DNA from: Haladaptatus caseinilyticus | GTDB taxonomy: Archaea > Halobacteriota > Halobacteria > Halobacteriales > Haladaptataceae | Direction: 5' to 3' | Assembly: GCF_026248685.1 (NCBI RefSeq) | Contig: NZ_CP111036.1 | Span: 868,001-932,000, forward strand | DNA: 64,000 nt | Part shown: in pieces, positions 39,602-48,549 of the stretch | Layout: every line of letters begins with the position of its first letter | Numbering within the stretch: position 1 is the first letter of the stretch | The notes under the pieces: generated by a model | Databases searched by the model: none | Told to the model about the DNA's origin: nothing | What the model saw: the letters and a program-made list of their open reading frames with translations, nothing else | Program-made: the position numbers and the translations under genes

Positions 39602-41065
39602 TCAGTCCATGGACTGTTCGTCGGACCGGTCGCCAGACGTTTTTCGGCGACTGCTCACGTACCAACTCGCTTCGATGCCTCCCCAAACGAGGACGGTCAC
39701 AAATCCGAACACGATGGCGAACACTTCGGGAACGCCCATCCAAACCGGCGTGATATACATCAAGCCGTTTAGATATTTTCCGGGGATGAGACCCTTCACG
39801 GCGATCCAGAACTGGTCACCGATGTTTCCGGAACGGGGGGTGATTTCCGCGGACTGGGCACTCGGTCCGTTCGTGGACTCGTCGCCAGTTCCGAGTCGTT
39901 CTACTTCGTAGGGGAATGCGATGTTGAGTTGCCAGACGACCTTGCCGTTTTCATCGACCTCGAGGACGCGGTTGCCGTTCGAGTCACCGATCAGCGTGTG
40001 TCCGTTCGGAAGTCGGTCGGCGTCCCGTGGCCACTGCATTCGTCCATCCCGCCAAATCCACGTCTGCTTCCACTTTCCGTCGTCGGTTCGCTGATATTCG
40101 ATGACGCGATTGTTCTCGCTGTCGGCGACGATATCCGCGGGACCGCCGTTGGATTCGTTGATGTAGTCGGGATTGTGCTGCTCGTAGAGGATGTCGTAGT
40201 TGTCCTCCTCGCCGAGAGTCTGTGACTTGATAGCAGTGTGATTGTCCGGGGAGAGGAACACGACACGGTCCAAGTTCCGAATGCTTACCGTGATTCGGCC
40301 GTCTTCCAGGATTTCGACGTCGTTGATGTGCGACCAGTCCTTCGGGAACGGGCCACCGGTGCTCTCCGGGTCGAAATCGTCGGAGGCATTCCAACGCCAT
40401 ACGATGTCGTCGGTCTCGGTGTTGACGACGAACACCCCATCGAGGTAGATGTCGGCGACGACGAGGTGCGTCTCGTTGATGCGGTCCACGTCGTGGTACC
40501 GCGTCGCTTCCTTTCCGGGCGTGGGGTGGCCCCACACCTGCCGAACCTCACCGGTCGTGAGGTTGACGCGCTCGACACCATTGAACGTACAGGCGTTCAC
40601 GTCGCCGTGGGTATCGTAGTAGGTGTCCCACGTCTCCTGGCTGACGCCGTACTCGCTGGCGTTCCACTCGTCGGCGCCCGGACATTCGTCCCCGCTAAGG
40701 TGGTCCGCGTAGGAGTACTCCACCGTCGCCGTCGTCCCCTGAACGGGGTCAACGTCCCAGTAGCGGGTGTGAGTGTCGTTGTAATATCGAACCGTTCCGT
40801 TCGGATTAAGCGCGACGAGTTCGGCTCTCGCCCGCGGACCTTCGCTGGCCTCTCCTCGCCACGAGTTGGAGTCCGTCGCGATTACCGTGATACCGTCCGT
40901 TTTCGGGGCGACTTGTACGTCTCGGTTGACATCGTTTCCGTCGATATGGGATTCGAACGTCGTTTCCGTCCACGAGGTCGCAACACCGTAGCCTACCGTC
41001 AAAACCGAGAGGGTGAGGAGGGCGGCGAACAGTGCTCGAAGGCGGCGTTTCGAGTTTGAATTCAT
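39602..41065 (-). CDS. Arylsulfotransferase-family (ASST) membrane-anchored protein
   Basis: The 487-residue protein has an N-terminal membrane helix (LFAALLTLSVLTVGYGVA), then a beta-propeller rich in VxAD, HDVDRI, HINDVEIL and GHTLIGDSNGNRVLEVDENG repeats, then a C-terminal helix (PEVFAIVFGFVTVLVWGGIEA). This fits the archaeal arylsulfotransferase-like family. The catalytic His of ASST enzymes cannot be fixed by eye, so true sulfotransferase activity is not assured; several HxxD motifs are candidates. The propeller is probably outside the cell. Confidence 0.77.
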   Translation of the reverse strand: MNSNSKRRLRALFAALLTLSVLTVGYGVATSWTETTFESHIDGNDVNRDVQVAPKTDGITVIATDSNSWRGEASEGPRARAELVALNPNGTVRYYNDTHTRYWDVDPVQGTTATVEYSYADHLSGDECPGADEWNASEYGVSQETWDTYYDTHGDVNACTFNGVERVNLTTGEVRQVWGHPTPGKEATRYHDVDRINETHLVVADIYLDGVFVVNTETDDIVWRWNASDDFDPESTGGPFPKDWSHINDVEILEDGRITVSIRNLDRVVFLSPDNHTAIKSQTLGEEDNYDILYEQHNPDYINESNGGPADIVADSENNRVIEYQRTDDGKWKQTWIWRDGRMQWPRDADRLPNGHTLIGDSNGNRVLEVDENGKVVWQLNIAFPYEVERLGTGDESTNGPSAQSAEITPRSGNIGDQFWIAVKGLIPGKYLNGLMYITPVWMGVPEVFAIVFGFVTVLVWGGIEASWYVSSRRKTSGDRSDEQSMD

Positions 41066-41308
41066 TAGAATCGGTTATCGGTGAACCCCGGTCCATCCAG
41101 GTCGGTTCACGGTCGATACCATCTCGTTCTGTCGATTAGCCATGTGTCTACCCGCACCAATGTGACGCCACCGAATAAAATCGATTGGTTGGAAGCGACG
41201 GATACCGGATCGTTTCGAGGAGCGTCGAGTATCGTGCTACCATACCGGATGGCGTGGACTCCTCCGGTAGGGACAAGTTCAAACTTCCAGGCTGGCTAGC
41301 CAAACGCA

Positions 41309-43042
41309 ATGGACGCCGCGACGGTCAGAGAGCGTGCGAAGGAACTCCCCCGTGAACCCGGTGTGTATCAGTTTTTAGAGGGCGATACCGTCCGGTACGT
41401 CGGCAAAGCGGTTGACCTTCGAGCACGGGTTCGGTCGTACGCAGACCCACGAAGCAACCGCATCGGTCGGATGGTCGAGCGCGCCGACGCGCTCGATTTC
41501 GCGGTGACCGACACGGAGACACAGGCGCTCTTGCTGGAAGCGAACCTCATCAAACGCTATCAGCCGCGGTACAACGTCCGCCTAAAGGACGACAAATCGT
41601 ATCCGCTCGTCCAGGTAACGGGTCACGAATTTCCGCAAATCGAGATTACTCGCGACCCGAATCGTGAGGGCGCGACCGTTTTCGGGCCGTTCACCAACAA
41701 ATCCCACGTCGAAACCGTGGTCAAGGCCCTTCGGGAAACCTACGGAATTCGGGGCTGTTCGGACTATAAGTTCGCCAACCGCGACCGACCCTGCCTCGAT
41801 TACGACATCGGACTCTGCACCGCACCCTGTACGAACGAAATCGGACGCGAGGCGTACCTCGGCGACGTGAAAAGCGTCGAGCGGTTCCTGGGTGGCGAGA
41901 CGGACGTGCTGGTGACCCCCCTCCGCCGGGAGATGGAATCGGCCGCCCAGAACCGCGAGTTCGAGCGCGCGGCCAACCTTCGGGACCGACTCGAAGCGGT
42001 CGAATCGTTCCACGGCGGCGACGCCGATGCGATTTCGTCGCGGACCGACGAACGAACTGTGGACGTGCTCGGTGCCTCGGTCGAAGGCGAACATGCCACG
42101 GTCGCGCGACTCCATAGCGAGCGCGGTCAACTGGTCGACCGCGACCGGCACACGCTTTCGGTTCCGGACGGCGACGACGTGGCCGCGGTGCTCGGCGGTT
42201 TCATTCCCCAATTTTACGCCGAGCGCGACCTACCTGACGCCCTCCTGCTCTCCGAGCGCCCCGACGATACGGACGTACTCGACTGGTTGGAGTCCGAAGG
42301 CGTCGCGGTACGTGTGCCGGGTGCGGGAAGGGAAGCAACGCTCGTCGATTTGGCGTTGAAGAACGCCCGGCGGGGTGCCAACGCTCCCGACGAACTCCGG
42401 GCGTTAGCGGACGGACTCTCGATGTCCGCGATCGACCGAATCGAGGGATTCGACGTGAGTCACGCACAGGGATCGTCCGTCGTCGGCAGCAACGTCGTGT
42501 TTGTCGGTGGATCTCCCGAGAAGTCCGACTATCGACGGAAGAAACTGACTGAAAAAAACGACGACTACGACAACATGCGCGCCCTGATTCGATGGCGCGC
42601 GAATCGGGCAATCGGAGGACACGACGAGCGACCGGACCCCGATTTACTGCTTATCGACGGCGGGAAGGGACAACTCGACGCCGCACGGGAGGCGCTGGAC
42701 GAAATCGGATGGGACGTACCCGCCGTCGGTCTGGCCAAAGCCGAGGAAATCGTCATCACGCCCAACCGAACCTTCGACTGGCCGAGCGACGCCCCGCAAC
42801 TGCACGTCCTCCAGCGAGTACGCGACGAAGCCCATCGATTCGCCGTTCAATACCATCAGACGCTTCGGGATGATGTCTCGACGGAGTTGGACGGCGTTCG
42901 CGGTGTCGGACCGGAAACGCGCCGAAAGCTGTTCCGCCGTTTCGGGAGTTTGGACGGGATTCGAAGCGCCTCGGACGACGAACTGCGTGAAATCACCGGT
43001 GTCGGGGAAAAGACTGTTTCCGCGATTCGGGACCGATTTTGA
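41309..43042 (+). CDS. uvrC: Excinuclease ABC subunit C
   Basis: UvrC makes both incisions around damage recognised by UvrA/UvrB. The 577-residue protein has the GIY-YIG nuclease ([20 protein letters not shown]), the UVR coiled coil ([17 protein letters not shown]), an RNase H-like endonuclease core ([16 protein letters not shown] with [12 protein letters not shown] and [13 protein letters not shown]) and C-terminal tandem HhH ([18 protein letters not shown]). Its length is slightly shorter than the roughly 610 of E. coli. uvrB lies 15 kb upstream. Confidence 0.95.
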   Translation: MDAATVRERAKELPREPGVYQFLEGDTVRYVGKAVDLRARVRSYADPRSNRIGRMVERADALDFAVTDTETQALLLEANLIKRYQPRYNVRLKDDKSYPLVQVTGHEFPQIEITRDPNREGATVFGPFTNKSHVETVVKALRETYGIRGCSDYKFANRDRPCLDYDIGLCTAPCTNEIGREAYLGDVKSVERFLGGETDVLVTPLRREMESAAQNREFERAANLRDRLEAVESFHGGDADAISSRTDERTVDVLGASVEGEHATVARLHSERGQLVDRDRHTLSVPDGDDVAAVLGGFIPQFYAERDLPDALLLSERPDDTDVLDWLESEGVAVRVPGAGREATLVDLALKNARRGANAPDELRALADGLSMSAIDRIEGFDVSHAQGSSVVGSNVVFVGGSPEKSDYRRKKLTEKNDDYDNMRALIRWRANRAIGGHDERPDPDLLLIDGGKGQLDAAREALDEIGWDVPAVGLAKAEEIVITPNRTFDWPSDAPQLHVLQRVRDEAHRFAVQYHQTLRDDVSTELDGVRGVGPETRRKLFRRFGSLDGIRSASDDELREITGVGEKTVSAIRDRF

Positions 43043-43178
43043 CGGCGTGGACGAGTAGTTCGATAAGTGATAGAAGCTCACGGAAACGACGTTTTCGAGG
43101 AAACCACCCCAGTCCATCAAATCACGACAATCTCGCGTAGGCAAGACTTTTTGAACCAAGCCGCAAATATCCCGTATC

Positions 43179-45362
43179 GTGTCGACGACGAACGAGTACA
43201 TGCGGTTCTTCCCATACGAGTCGCCCTACGACAATCAGCAGGAGGCGATGGACCGCATCTACAACGGGCTGGCGCGCGGACAGGACGTGGTCTTCGAGGG
43301 CGCGTGCGGGACAGGAAAGACACTCTCATCGCTCGTACCCGCACTTGAGTACGCCCGCGAGGAGGACAAAACGGTAGTCATCACGACGAACGTCCATCAG
43401 CAGATGCGTCAGTTCGTCACCGAAGCGCGCGAGATAAACCGGAACGAATCCCTGCGCGCCGTCGTCTTTCGCGGCAAAGGGTCGATGTGCCACATCGACG
43501 TGGATTATCAGGAGTGTCAGGTACTTCGGGACAACACCTACGAAGTCGTCGATAAGGAACGTGACAAGGAGGAACTCGAGCAGCGTCAGCGCGAACTGCT
43601 CAAAGTGATGCAGGACGGCGACAAAACTGCCGCGGAAGCCCGTAGCGCGGTGATGGACGAACTCGACCAGATACAGGACGAAGTCGAGAACCTGCGCGAA
43701 GCGAACGTCTGTGACTACTACTACAACAACCTCACCGAGGACACCGGGGAGTTCTACCAGTGGCTCTATGACGACGTTCGGACGCCCGACGACATCTACG
43801 AGTTCGCCGAAGAACAGGGGATGTGCGGCTACGAACTGCTGAAAGACGGGATGGAAGGCGTCGATTTGGTCGTCTGCAACTACCACCACCTCCTCGACCC
43901 GATGATACGCGAGCAATTCTTCCGATGGTTGGGCCGCGACCCGGAGGACGTCATCACCATCTTCGACGAAGCCCACAATATCGAAGGAACCGCCCGGGAC
44001 CACGCTTCGCGGACGCTGACCGAGAACACCCTCGACAGCGCGCTGGACGAGTTGCAGGAGAGCGATGACTTCCGGAGCGAAACCGGGTTCAACGTCCTTG
44101 CCGCGTTCCAGCGTGCGCTCACGAGTACGTACGAGGACTCGTTCGGGTTCGGAGAGCGCGAAACAGTCGGCGAGAACTGGCAGGACGTCGCGATCGCGAA
44201 CGAGAACAAACGTGACGAACTCACCCTGCATTTCCTTCAAGAGTATACGGGAAAGGGAATCGACGACGAACTGGACGACGCGTTGGGACTCGCCAAGGAA
44301 CTCGACCAGCAGTACGAGGAGGCGTACAAGGAGGGCGATGCGAAGACCCGTCAGGAATGCCAGACGCTCCAAGCCGCCAGTTTCGTCAAGTCGTACATGG
44401 ACGAGGGGGCCGAACTCGGCCAGTATCCCGTTGTCGGGGTTCGGCGGGACGAAGGCACCGACGAAGTGTACGGGAGAGCGGAGCTGTACACCTGCATCCC
44501 GCGCGAAGTGACGAAGGACCTCTTCGACGAGGTGTACGCGACGGTGCTCATGAGCGCGACCCTTCGGCCCTTCGACGTGCTGTCGGACGTGCTCGGGTTG
44601 ACGGAACCGGTGACGCTGGCCTACGGTCTCCAGTTCCCCGACGAAAATCGCCGGACGTTTGCGGTCGAATCGCCCGCCCTGTTCGCCAGCGAGCGAAGCG
44701 AACGGGAGACACAAGAGACCATCGCGGACGTGCTGACCGAGACGGTGAAATTCACCGCCGGAAACACGCTCGTCTTCTTCCCGAGTTACAGCGAGGCTGA
44801 ACGCTACCGTGACCTCGTGCGAAACCGAATCGACGGGAGGCTTTACTTCGACGAGGCGGGGACGCCCGTCGAGGAACTCCGCCAACAGTTCACGAATGAT
44901 TCGAACGGCGTCCTTTTCACCTCGCTCTGGGGGACGCTCGCGGAGGGCGTCAGTTTCGACGGCGACGACGCCCGAACCGTCGTCGTGGTCGGCGTTCCGT
45001 ACCCACACCTTGACGACAGAATGGACGCCGTGCAGGACGCCTACGACAGGGTGTTCGCCGACCGCTCCGGACGAAATTCGGGCTGGGAGTACGCCATCGA
45101 GATACCGACGATCCGAAAGACGCGGCAGGCGCTCGGCCGCGTGATTCGCTCGCCGGGGGATTTCGGCATCAGGGTGCTGTTGGACAAACGCTACACCGAA
45201 AAAAGCGTTCGAGAGATGGGGAAATACAGCGTTCGGGAGACGTTTCCACCGGAAGAGCGCGACGAGATGCTGGATATCGCCCCGGAAAAGCTCAAGTTCG
45301 CCATGCTGAACTTCTTCACTGACAGGGACGCATGGGACGGCAACCCGCCGAAACCGCAGTGA
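43179..45362 (+). CDS. Rad3/XPD/DinG-type iron-sulfur DNA helicase
   Basis: The 727-residue superfamily 2 helicase has Walker A EGACGTGKTLSSL, DEAH box FDEAHNIEGTARDHA, motif III MSATLRPFDVLSDVLG, and motif VI QALGRVIRSPGDFG. Four cysteines in GSMCHIDVDYQECQVL, NVCDYYYNNL and GMCGYELLK fit the [4Fe-4S] cluster of XPD. This places it with haloarchaeal Rad3-like helicases in repair or recombination. GTG 43179 and ATG 43200 are both possible starts; the GTG gives a longer N terminus. Confidence 0.9.
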   Translation: MSTTNEYMRFFPYESPYDNQQEAMDRIYNGLARGQDVVFEGACGTGKTLSSLVPALEYAREEDKTVVITTNVHQQMRQFVTEAREINRNESLRAVVFRGKGSMCHIDVDYQECQVLRDNTYEVVDKERDKEELEQRQRELLKVMQDGDKTAAEARSAVMDELDQIQDEVENLREANVCDYYYNNLTEDTGEFYQWLYDDVRTPDDIYEFAEEQGMCGYELLKDGMEGVDLVVCNYHHLLDPMIREQFFRWLGRDPEDVITIFDEAHNIEGTARDHASRTLTENTLDSALDELQESDDFRSETGFNVLAAFQRALTSTYEDSFGFGERETVGENWQDVAIANENKRDELTLHFLQEYTGKGIDDELDDALGLAKELDQQYEEAYKEGDAKTRQECQTLQAASFVKSYMDEGAELGQYPVVGVRRDEGTDEVYGRAELYTCIPREVTKDLFDEVYATVLMSATLRPFDVLSDVLGLTEPVTLAYGLQFPDENRRTFAVESPALFASERSERETQETIADVLTETVKFTAGNTLVFFPSYSEAERYRDLVRNRIDGRLYFDEAGTPVEELRQQFTNDSNGVLFTSLWGTLAEGVSFDGDDARTVVVVGVPYPHLDDRMDAVQDAYDRVFADRSGRNSGWEYAIEIPTIRKTRQALGRVIRSPGDFGIRVLLDKRYTEKSVREMGKYSVRETFPPEERDEMLDIAPEKLKFAMLNFFTDRDAWDGNPPKPQ

Positions 45363-45383
45363 ATCGTGGTTGGTCGGGGGAAC

Positions 45384-45884
45384 TCACGCGGGAAGCGAAA
45401 TCGTCGCGGCCGGTTCCTCGTAGGTCGCATCCCAAAGTTGGAGTCGCGTAACAGTCCACGTAATCGGATCGGTGTCTCGTTCCGTAAGTTGCCGAGCGAC
45501 GTCGAGATTTCCGCCGCGGGCGAGCGTCACGTGGGGAACATAGTCGTCGCCCTCGATGCCCTCGATACAGTCGAACTCGGAAACCAGTTCGCTGTGAAGG
45601 TCACGCAGTCCGGGACTTTCGACGGCGAGGTAGACGACTGGGCCATCACCGCGTGCCGGATCCTCGAAGATGTCGATTTCAGCGATTTTGGCTTCGAAGG
45701 CTGGCGACCCGACGAGTGCGGTTCGAACCTGCATTTCGAGTCGATCGTAATTTTTGTGGTCGCCGAATCGCTTGACGACGAGGGTATGTTGGTCGCGCAC
45801 GGTATCGAACTGGTAGAGCGACGGCCGCAGTTCCTCCGCGAGTCGGGCGACCTCGCCGGGAACGGGAACGTTGAGGCTGTACAC
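45384..45884 (-). CDS. 2H phosphoesterase (2'-5' RNA ligase-like)
   Basis: The 166-residue protein has the two-lobe 2H fold. The second HxTx motif is clear (PHVTLARGG); the first reads QHTLVVKRF, where the usual HxT spacing is altered to HTL, so catalysis by that half is uncertain. Members include 2'-5' RNA ligase-like and cyclic phosphodiesterase enzymes acting on RNA ends. It converges on the helicase gene. Neighbours do not reveal the substrate. Confidence 0.8.
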   Translation of the reverse strand: MYSLNVPVPGEVARLAEELRPSLYQFDTVRDQHTLVVKRFGDHKNYDRLEMQVRTALVGSPAFEAKIAEIDIFEDPARGDGPVVYLAVESPGLRDLHSELVSEFDCIEGIEGDDYVPHVTLARGGNLDVARQLTERDTDPITWTVTRLQLWDATYEEPAATISLPA

Positions 45885-45929
45885 TGTTCGTCTCGAGAGA
45901 GGGGAAGAATATGAGGGTGGCGTTCGTGA

Positions 45930-47027
45930 TTAGTCGTTTCGAGACCGTCGTTGGATTTTCACTGACCAGTTACCGTTAGGATCTCCGAAACGAATCCATC
46001 GCCACTCGAACTGTGACCGAACTGCTTCAGTCGGTGACGGCGCATGCTTTCTAACTTGAATTTTGCCGTCAGTTATGCCGTTTGTAGTTTTGTTTCCAAC
46101 ATCAGTAAGAATAACATATGCGACCTCATCTGGTCTGAAAGGTTTCGTGAATTCGAGCCTTTCACCGACACTTATAGAACCATTAGTAATTACCGCCACG
46201 CCACTACTACCCGCAGGGATAACCGTTTTACCTGTGTTTTCGATGGCAAGAGCACCGGAATCGTGAACCGCCGTCAATCGAGTGACTCGGCTCGCCCAGT
46301 TCGGTTTCGTCGGTGTGGAGTTCGTTTCCGAAAACCGATAAGAAAAATTGACCGTGGTCGGTCTTCCAGTTGTTTGGAGAGTCCCAGAGAGTTCGTAGAC
46401 GAACCCGCGTTCATCCACGAATACGGTTGCCCAGAGGGATTTCGCAGTCGAAAGTTCAGTGTGACTTGCCGCTCTGTATCGGTACAGGGTCGTCCCATTC
46501 CGGACCGTTGTCCCATTCCAAACGAAATCCGAGTTCATAAGAATCTGGCTCATTCGAGTGTCGTTCTCGACGTTCTCCCAAATCGGGTTCGCCGGAGCGG
46601 AGACGTAGTGATAGTTGTAGTCACCGTTTTGTGGTACACGCCATATCGCAGTGCCATTTGCCGAATAACCGTGATAGGGTTCGCTGATGCCGACGAGGGC
46701 ACGTATATCGCCTCGTTCGTGCAGGCGAGTTCGCCCATCTCCAACGTGTGCGTCGAGAGTCGAGTTCGACCACTCCGTCGGTCCAGTGCTGTGATTCGGG
46801 CGAATCCGAACCTCCTTTCGATAATTCATTCCAGCCAAAGCGGACTCGTGGGCGGAAAGCAGTCGCTCCGAATCGAATATCCACTCGGTATTCGCGCCGG
46901 GTGGTGGGTTCAGATTGGCTTGCGAGTCCGCCTTCGGTTTCGGCGACCGCTCCAACCACGGGATGTAGTCGGCACACCCGGACGTGATGACGAGGAGGAC
47001 GAGCAGGAGGGCGGGGAATCGTCGCAT
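45930..47027 (-). CDS. Lipoprotein, function unknown
   Basis: The protein (365 residues) begins MRRFPALLLVLLVITSGCAD, a Sec/Tat lipobox with Cys19, so it is a lipid-anchored exported protein. The body is rich in Asn/Thr (NGTTVRNGTTLYRYRA, VNFSYRFSETNS) with several NxT/S sites, which suits an S-layer-associated, N-glycosylated surface protein. ATG 47027 is the start that gives the signal; an upstream ORF start at 47120 is unlikely. The codon use is less GC-biased than its neighbours, hinting at laterally gained or fast-evolving sequence. Confidence 0.72.
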   Translation of the reverse strand: MRRFPALLLVLLVITSGCADYIPWLERSPKPKADSQANLNPPPGANTEWIFDSERLLSAHESALAGMNYRKEVRIRPNHSTGPTEWSNSTLDAHVGDGRTRLHERGDIRALVGISEPYHGYSANGTAIWRVPQNGDYNYHYVSAPANPIWENVENDTRMSQILMNSDFVWNGTTVRNGTTLYRYRAASHTELSTAKSLWATVFVDERGFVYELSGTLQTTGRPTTVNFSYRFSETNSTPTKPNWASRVTRLTAVHDSGALAIENTGKTVIPAGSSGVAVITNGSISVGERLEFTKPFRPDEVAYVILTDVGNKTTNGITDGKIQVRKHAPSPTEAVRSQFEWRWIRFGDPNGNWSVKIQRRSRND

Positions 47028-47105
47028 TCTCCATCGTTTCTGGTGACAGATAATAAATTCTAGCTGGCAAAGAGGAGTGTTGGCAACCATTGCCGCGCCG
47101 AAAGG

Positions 47106-47112
47106 TTTTATA
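47106..47112 (+). promoter_or_regulatory. TATA-like box of the 31-residue ORF
   Basis: TTTTATA lies 26 bases before ATG 47138, the usual distance for a leaderless haloarchaeal transcript. It supports real transcription of the short ORF in front of argG. Confidence 0.45.
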
Positions 47113-47137
47113 CGAATCACGCCAGAACAGTCTCGTA

Positions 47138-47233
47138 ATGTCGTGGACTCGCGCCACCGGGGTCGCCCCTGTCGTGAGTGACGAGTCCGACTCCAACTCC
47201 TTCTGCGTGCGACGGCGGCCGGGGCTTTTCTAG
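47138..47233 (+). CDS. Candidate 31-residue leader ORF upstream of argG
   Basis: ATG 47138 opens MSWTRATGVAPVVSDESDSN and the frame ends with CVRRRPGLF, containing three consecutive Arg codons (cgacggcgg) close to the stop. It has a TATA-like box 26 bases upstream, consistent with leaderless expression, and lies 146 bases before argG. GGGG (47159-47162), CCCC (47166-47169) and the GGGG next to the Arg codons (47221-47224) can form rival pairs. The C-terminal GGGG block is followed by TTTT, as in attenuators. It may be an arginine-sensing leader peptide, or an unrelated microprotein. Confidence 0.4.
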   Translation: MSWTRATGVAPVVSDESDSNSFCVRRRPGLF

Positions 47234-47345
47234 TCCCACTAATACCTATTCCACCCCGACCCGACGTTCGTTCAACGCGAATTCACACGTGATTAATTTG
47301 TCCATAGTCCATTTTGCAACTTTATTTCTAATATTTCTGAGAAGA

Positions 47346-47351
47346 ATTTAA
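47346..47351 (+). promoter_or_regulatory. TATA-like box of argG
   Basis: ATTTAA, part of GAATTTAAGTGG, lies about 30 bases before ATG 47380. The same ATTTAAGT core recurs before lysW. The preceding 55 bases are AT-rich for this genome and could hold an operator. Confidence 0.5.
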
Positions 47352-47379
47352 GTGGGTGGAGTCCCTGGCAACGTTCACA

Positions 47380-48549
47380 ATGAAATCCGTTGCACTCGCC
47401 TTCTCGGGCGGACTCGACACCACAGTATGCGTCCCCCTCCTCGAAGAGGAGTACGGCTACGATGAGGTAATCGGCGTCACTGTAGACGTGGGACAACCCG
47501 AAGCGGAGTTCGCGGAAGCGGAGGAAACCGCGGAGGCACTCAACCTGGAACACTACGTCGTGGACGCGAAAGACGCATTCGCGGAACAGTGTCTCGACGC
47601 GGTGAAGGCCAACGCGACGTATCAGGGCTATCCACTTGGAACGGCACTCGCACGCCCGGTAATCGCGGAGGCGATTTTGGACGTTGCGAAAGAGAACGGC
47701 TGTGACGCCGTCGCGCACGGTTGTACTGGAAAAGGAAACGATCAGTTACGTTTCGAGGCGGTCTGGCGTGCCTCCGATTTGGAAGTCATCGCGCCCGTGC
47801 GTGAACTCGGCCTGACCCGCAAGTGGGAGATGGAATACGCCGACGAACACGAACTCCCCGTCGAAGGTGGCAACGAGGGCGTCTGGAGCATCGACACGAA
47901 CCTCTGGAGTCGCTCCGTCGAGGGCGGCAATCTGGAGGACCCCGGCTACGTTCCGCCGGAGGACATCTACGAGTGGACGACGAAACCGGGTGCGGAAACG
48001 GAACTCATCGAGATCGAGTTCGAGAACGGGAAACCGGTCGCAATCGACGGCGAGACCTACGACGCAGTCGAACTCATCGAGTATCTGAACGAACTCGCGG
48101 GCAAACACGGCGTCGGTCGCACCGACCTTATGGAAGACCGCATGCTCGGCCTGAAGGTGCGCGAGAACTACGAGCACCCAGCGGCGACGACCCTTCTCAA
48201 CGCGCACCAGGCCCTCGAAGGGTTGGTGCTGACGAAAGAGGAGCGCTCGTCCAAAACCGGAATCGACCAACAGTGGTCCGAAAAGGCTTACGAGGGACTG
48301 CTTTCCGCCCCAGTCGTGGACGCCCTCGACGGCTTCATCAACACGACACAGGAGAAAGTCACCGGCACGGTGACGGTCAAATTCGAAGGCGGACAGGCCC
48401 GCCCGGTCGCCCGCGAGAGCGAGTACGCGGTGTACTCCGAGGACGCCGCCTCGTTCAACACGGAAACCGTCGGCAAGATCGAGCAGGCTGACGCGACGGG
48501 CGTCGCGAAATACCACGGCTATCAGGCACGCCTCGCGAATAATGAGTGA
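47380..48549 (+). CDS. argG: Argininosuccinate synthase
   Basis: ArgG joins citrulline and aspartate with ATP. The 389-residue protein has the PP-loop VALAFSGGLDTTVCVPLL at the start, the conserved GCTGKGNDQLRFE and GNEGVWSIDTNLW region, and GLLSAPVVDALDGFI. ATG 47380 (MKSVALAF) is preferred; an upstream in-frame start at 47356 adds unconserved residues. Its stop overlaps argH by eight bases. It opens the arginine cluster. Confidence 0.96.
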   Translation: MKSVALAFSGGLDTTVCVPLLEEEYGYDEVIGVTVDVGQPEAEFAEAEETAEALNLEHYVVDAKDAFAEQCLDAVKANATYQGYPLGTALARPVIAEAILDVAKENGCDAVAHGCTGKGNDQLRFEAVWRASDLEVIAPVRELGLTRKWEMEYADEHELPVEGGNEGVWSIDTNLWSRSVEGGNLEDPGYVPPEDIYEWTTKPGAETELIEIEFENGKPVAIDGETYDAVELIEYLNELAGKHGVGRTDLMEDRMLGLKVRENYEHPAATTLLNAHQALEGLVLTKEERSSKTGIDQQWSEKAYEGLLSAPVVDALDGFINTTQEKVTGTVTVKFEGGQARPVARESEYAVYSEDAASFNTETVGKIEQADATGVAKYHGYQARLANNE

